Of a DNA stretch of 64,000 bases, positions 61,730 to 64,000 are shown in pieces. The DNA lies in the NCBI RefSeq assembly GCF_019797845.1, contig NZ_CP081864.1, positions 1,240,001 through 1,304,000 on the forward strand, in the 5' to 3' direction. Made by a program: the position numbers and the translations under genes. The number at the start of each line of letters is the position of its first letter. Positions within the stretch are counted from its first letter, which is position 1. The notes beneath the pieces were generated by a model. The model did not search any database. It saw nothing but the letters and a program-made list of their open reading frames with translations, and was not told the DNA's origin. The DNA comes from Symbiopectobacterium purcellii (lineage in GTDB: Bacteria; Pseudomonadota; Gammaproteobacteria; Enterobacterales; Enterobacteriaceae).

Positions 61730-61747
61730 TTACCTATATATAGGTAA
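61730..61747. promoter_or_regulatory. Perfect 18-bp palindrome in the divergent promoter region
   Basis: TTACCTATATATAGGTAA is fully self-complementary. It lies in the AT-rich 548-bp gap between the transporter and the LysR gene and is a candidate operator, factor unknown. Confidence 0.45.
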
Positions 61748-61766
61748 CTGATTGTTTTGAAATGAT

Positions 61767-61786
61767 ATCGAAGAATAATTTTCGAT
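61767..61786. promoter_or_regulatory. Candidate LysR-type operator in the divergent region
   Basis: ATCGAA-N8-TTCGAT, an interrupted palindrome with TTCGA half-sites and the spacing of a LysR-type T-N11-A site. It shares TAATTTTCGA with the inverted repeat upstream of atoD. Confidence 0.5.
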
Positions 61787-61946
61787 AGGCGTAGGTGAGG
61801 TGTTGTGATTCTGCTTCAAAATGTAGCAATTGCATCTTTTATCTGAAGGCCAAATAAGATTAAATAATTGTGGCAGTGATCATAAAAACAAAATAAGTCG
61901 CTTGATTGAAATAAAGTTTGTTAATTTTTTACCGATGTGTAAGGTC

Positions 61947-62020
61947 TATACCCAAAATAATTCGAGTTGCAGAACAAAACGTTAACGTTTTGTTCTGCAA
62001 CTTGAATTACGACGGGTATA
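61947..62020. repeat. Miniature ERIC derivative (74 bp)
   Basis: Contains only the two ERIC termini (TATACCCAAAATAATTCGAG ... TTGAATTACGACGGGTATA) joined through AACAAAACGTTAACGTTTTGTT. The whole element is close to a single long hairpin (GTTGCAGAACAAAACG / CGTTTTGTTCTGCAAC). It ends 17 bp before the LysR start codon, so it lies in the leader. Confidence 0.75.
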
Positions 62021-62037
62021 TTTCAGATAGAGGTGTT

Positions 62038-62943
62038 ATGAACTTATCCATAAAACAATTGAGGGCATTTATTGCGCTCACGGAAACTGAAAACTTTACC
62101 CGGGCAGCGCAGAAAATAAACTTGTCGCAGCCTGCCTTTAGCGCGTTGATCGCGACATTGGAAGATGAGGTGGGATATCGTCTTTTTGACCGTGATACGC
62201 GCAAGGTACAGTTAAACGGAAATGGCATCCACTTTATTGATATTGCTCGTCGACTCATTCAGTCACATGATGACGCCGTCGTGGAGATTCAGTCGTATGC
62301 CACCGGATACAAAGGCAAAATTGTATTGGCAGTGTTGCCCTCAATGGCGGTGGAATGGTTGCCGAAGGTGCTGGCACAGCATCATCGCGCACATCCTGAT
62401 ATCAAGGTTGAATTGTTGGATACGCAGTGGGATCGCTGCCTAAAAGCTATTCTGGATGGGCGCGCGGATCTGGCATTAACCGCAGGTCAGCCTTCTCCGG
62501 GCACGTTCAGTTCCCGAATGCTGTTTGCCGATGAGTTTTTCCTGATTTGCCATCGCAATCACCCTCTGGCACAGCGCCAGAGCGTTGACGTTGCCGAAGT
62601 GGCGCAGCACGCCTTTGTGGGCTTATCTCAGGGGACCAGCATCCGTCAGTACACCGATCAACTGATGGCGCCGCACAGTTTTAACTACGTGCTTGAAGTG
62701 CGTCAACTGACCACCATGATGGGGCTGGTTGCGGCCAACTATGGGGTGAGCATTGTGACTGGCCTGACGCTGTTTCAGTTTCAGCACAAAGATATCGCAA
62801 TTGTGCCGTTTCGCGATCTGTCGTTACAGCGTGGCATCTATCTGGTGACCGACAAAGAGCGGCAGTTGTCGCAATGTGCCAAAGAGTTCTATGAATTTTT
62901 GCTGGAAAAAGCGGAGAGTTTCACCCCGCGCTCAGTATCCTGA
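62038..62943 (+). CDS. LysR-family transcriptional regulator
   Basis: 301 residues. The N-terminal winged helix-turn-helix reads LSIKQLRAFIALTETENFTRAAQKINLSQPAFSALI. The C-terminal effector domain is of the periplasmic-binding type (KIVLAVLPSMAVEWLPKVLAQHH, HPLAQRQSVDVAEV). ATG 62038 has GAGG 6 bp upstream. Divergent from the CitMHS-AtuA unit, so it is the likely local regulator; effector unknown. Confidence 0.93.
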   Translation: MNLSIKQLRAFIALTETENFTRAAQKINLSQPAFSALIATLEDEVGYRLFDRDTRKVQLNGNGIHFIDIARRLIQSHDDAVVEIQSYATGYKGKIVLAVLPSMAVEWLPKVLAQHHRAHPDIKVELLDTQWDRCLKAILDGRADLALTAGQPSPGTFSSRMLFADEFFLICHRNHPLAQRQSVDVAEVAQHAFVGLSQGTSIRQYTDQLMAPHSFNYVLEVRQLTTMMGLVAANYGVSIVTGLTLFQFQHKDIAIVPFRDLSLQRGIYLVTDKERQLSQCAKEFYEFLLEKAESFTPRSVS

Positions 62944-62992
62944 CGCTTTATTAAAAAACGGCCCACCGGGCATGGGCTGGAAGAGGAAACCA

Positions 62993-63181
62993 TCAGGGTT
63001 TTTTCTCCGGCCAGTCATCTTCTTTATCCCACTCGGCATTGTTGTCTCTGTGAGGAGGCAGTTCCGGTTTATTCTTGAGAAAGCGTTTATGGTCGAGGCG
63101 GCTCAGTTCTTTCATGCCATTAATTACCATGCCAACCAGAATAATCAGAATCACCCACCAGTAATCAGCCAGCCACGACAT
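62993..63181 (-). CDS. ypfN: Small membrane protein YpfN
   Basis: 62 residues, one N-terminal membrane helix ([21 protein letters not shown]) and a charged tail with [12 protein letters not shown]...EDDWPEK, matching E. coli YpfN (66 residues). Function unknown. GAGGATTGAAC precedes ATG 63181. Located just after the M15 peptidase gene on the same strand; E. coli has ypfN next to dapE. Confidence 0.92.
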   Translation of the reverse strand: MSWLADYWWVILIILVGMVINGMKELSRLDHKRFLKNKPELPPHRDNNAEWDKEDDWPEKKP

Positions 63182-63183
63182 GT

Positions 63184-63858
63184 TCAATCCTCATCAATAT
63201 TCATGATAAAGCGGGAAAAAATATCAGGCAGGTGCGGGCGTAACCAAGCATCTCCCGCGATATCTTCATGTTGCCAGGCTTCCAGAATAACCTCTGGCGT
63301 CAACTGTTGCGCCGCCGGTCTGGCCAAGGGGTGGTAGCTGATGTGCCAGGGTTCTATCGCTACGCCGCCGCGGTCGTGGGCAAAGGGGCGGTAAAAATCG
63401 AACTGCGCCATATGCGCAGTAAGCCAGTCGTTCAGTTCAGCAAAATAACCGTCCGCCTGATATTCCCACGGCTCCAGTTGCAGGCGGGCACCCTGAGGTA
63501 GGCGTGACGGATCGTAGATATCAAGTTCAGTGCCCCAGTGATGGCGGCTGGCGCCCGGCAGGGCAGACCAGCGCAATATCGCGGCACAGCGTTCCGCCAC
63601 AGAAAGCGCTGCTGCCACCAGCGGCTGGCTGTTTTTATCCAGCAACGGGCGCTCGCCGTTGAATTTTTGATTCCAGATGTGGCGCTGGCGGGCAAAGTCA
63701 CGAAAGGTGCTGGCGGGCTGTAGCTGAAAGCCATCACGCGCAGCCGCCTGCTGTAAGCCAGTAAAGGCGGCGAGGGCGGCCGGTTGCAGGCTGTGTGTCT
63801 CACCGAGCGGGACAAGGTGCTCACGGGTTTTCCCCGTGAGCATGGCGTGCGTCATCAT
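63184..63858 (-). CDS. M15-family D-alanyl-D-alanine carboxypeptidase-like peptidase
   Basis: 224 residues from ATG 63858, which overlaps the dapE stop (ATGATGA). Zinc-site motifs of the VanY/DacY type: [13 protein letters not shown] (SxHxxGxAxD-like, with the first His and Asp) and IEPWHISY (ExxH). No signal peptide is apparent, so it may be cytoplasmic or act on muropeptides after uptake. Lies between dapE and ypfN, apparently one operon. Confidence 0.88.
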   Translation of the reverse strand: MMTHAMLTGKTREHLVPLGETHSLQPAALAAFTGLQQAAARDGFQLQPASTFRDFARQRHIWNQKFNGERPLLDKNSQPLVAAALSVAERCAAILRWSALPGASRHHWGTELDIYDPSRLPQGARLQLEPWEYQADGYFAELNDWLTAHMAQFDFYRPFAHDRGGVAIEPWHISYHPLARPAAQQLTPEVILEAWQHEDIAGDAWLRPHLPDIFSRFIMNIDED

Positions 63859-64000
63859 GCGATGAGCTGCTCCATAATGCGTTGATAAATGCGACTCAGT
63901 AATTGCAGGTCGGCGGCGCTGACGCACTCGTCCACTTTGTGGATGGTGGTGTTTACCGGGCCAAGTTCTACCACCTGTGCGCCCATCTGCGCGATAAAGC
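63855..64000 (-). CDS. dapE: Succinyl-diaminopimelate desuccinylase (C-terminal fragment, cut by window edge)
   Basis: The last 48 or so codons of DapE run in from the right edge, ending ...[15 protein letters not shown] before a TGA at 63855-63857. The visible part contains [20 protein letters not shown], the conserved C-terminal stretch with the metal-site His. Part of lysine/DAP synthesis. Identification rests on this tail and on its position beside ypfN. Confidence 0.85.
   Translation of the reverse strand, partial: FIAQMGAQVVELGPVNTTIHKVDECVSAADLQLLSRIYQRIMEQLIA

Overview
The window is a stretch of chromosome from an enterobacterium (order Enterobacterales). Nearly every core gene reads as a close relative of the Escherichia coli gene, often at the same length. 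The moderately GC-rich coding sequence, the ERIC repeats and the mixed gene order fit a plant-associated or soft-rot type lineage (Pectobacteriaceae-like: Dickeya, Pectobacterium, Brenneria, Lonsdalea). Genus cannot be fixed from the sequence alone. No rRNA, tRNA, phage, transposase or CRISPR array is visible.

Layout, left to right. (1) 1-13.8 kb: aerobic ribonucleotide reductase nrdAB (nrdB cut by the window edge), ubiG, gyrA and the Rcs envelope-stress phosphorelay rcsC / rcsB-rcsD. Upstream of rcsD is a short MicF small-RNA gene, but the ompC gene that flanks it in E. coli is missing. (2) 13.9-24.8 kb: the menaquinone operon menFDHBCE, then yfaZ, tyrP and yfaY. (3) 25-30.8 kb: cnoX-ybbO-tesA facing ybbA-ybbP; ybbP carries a frameshift in a run of G. 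(4) 30.9-35.6 kb: an AT-rich orphan ORF, speG, and an iron-acquisition pair (TonB-dependent receptor plus periplasmic binding protein) behind a Fur-like box. (5) 35.7-53.2 kb: the conserved purNM / upp-uraA / hda-yfgD / bepA / gcvR-bcp / dapA-bamC-purC / tmcA / ypfH block, with a Sel1-repeat protein, a LOG-family protein and a NUDIX hydrolase interleaved. (6) 53.4-62.9 kb: an accessory block inserted between ypfH and dapE. It holds a chemoreceptor, atoB-atoA-atoD, an AtuA-family protein with its small partner, a CitMHS transporter and a divergent LysR regulator. (7) 63-64 kb: ypfN, an M15 peptidase and the 3' end of dapE.

Four genes are broken: ybbP (one G short), upp (one A short), atoD (one extra A) and the CitMHS transporter (in-frame TGA). 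The three homopolymer indels could be sequencing errors or real decay. The upp lesion is the more interesting because the adjacent uracil permease UraA also carries Glu241 to Lys, at a residue that binds uracil in the E. coli protein. Together these predict loss of uracil salvage, although the UTP-responsive promoter in front of upp is intact.

Repeats: four full ERIC/IRU elements plus one with a small hairpin insert are scattered between genes, together with one miniature derivative. Three of the long copies carry hairpin cassettes inserted at the same two internal positions. Another hairpin-rich intergenic segment follows yfaY.

The accessory block reads as a self-contained carboxylate-utilisation system. 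The transporter would import a carboxylate, the AtuA-type pair would act on it or its CoA ester, AtoDA would transfer CoA to a 3-oxoacid, and AtoB would cleave acetoacetyl-CoA to acetyl-CoA. The LysR protein would be the regulator and the convergent chemoreceptor a possible sensor. The substrate is not evident, and two lesions suggest the system is inactive here, if the sequence is accurate.
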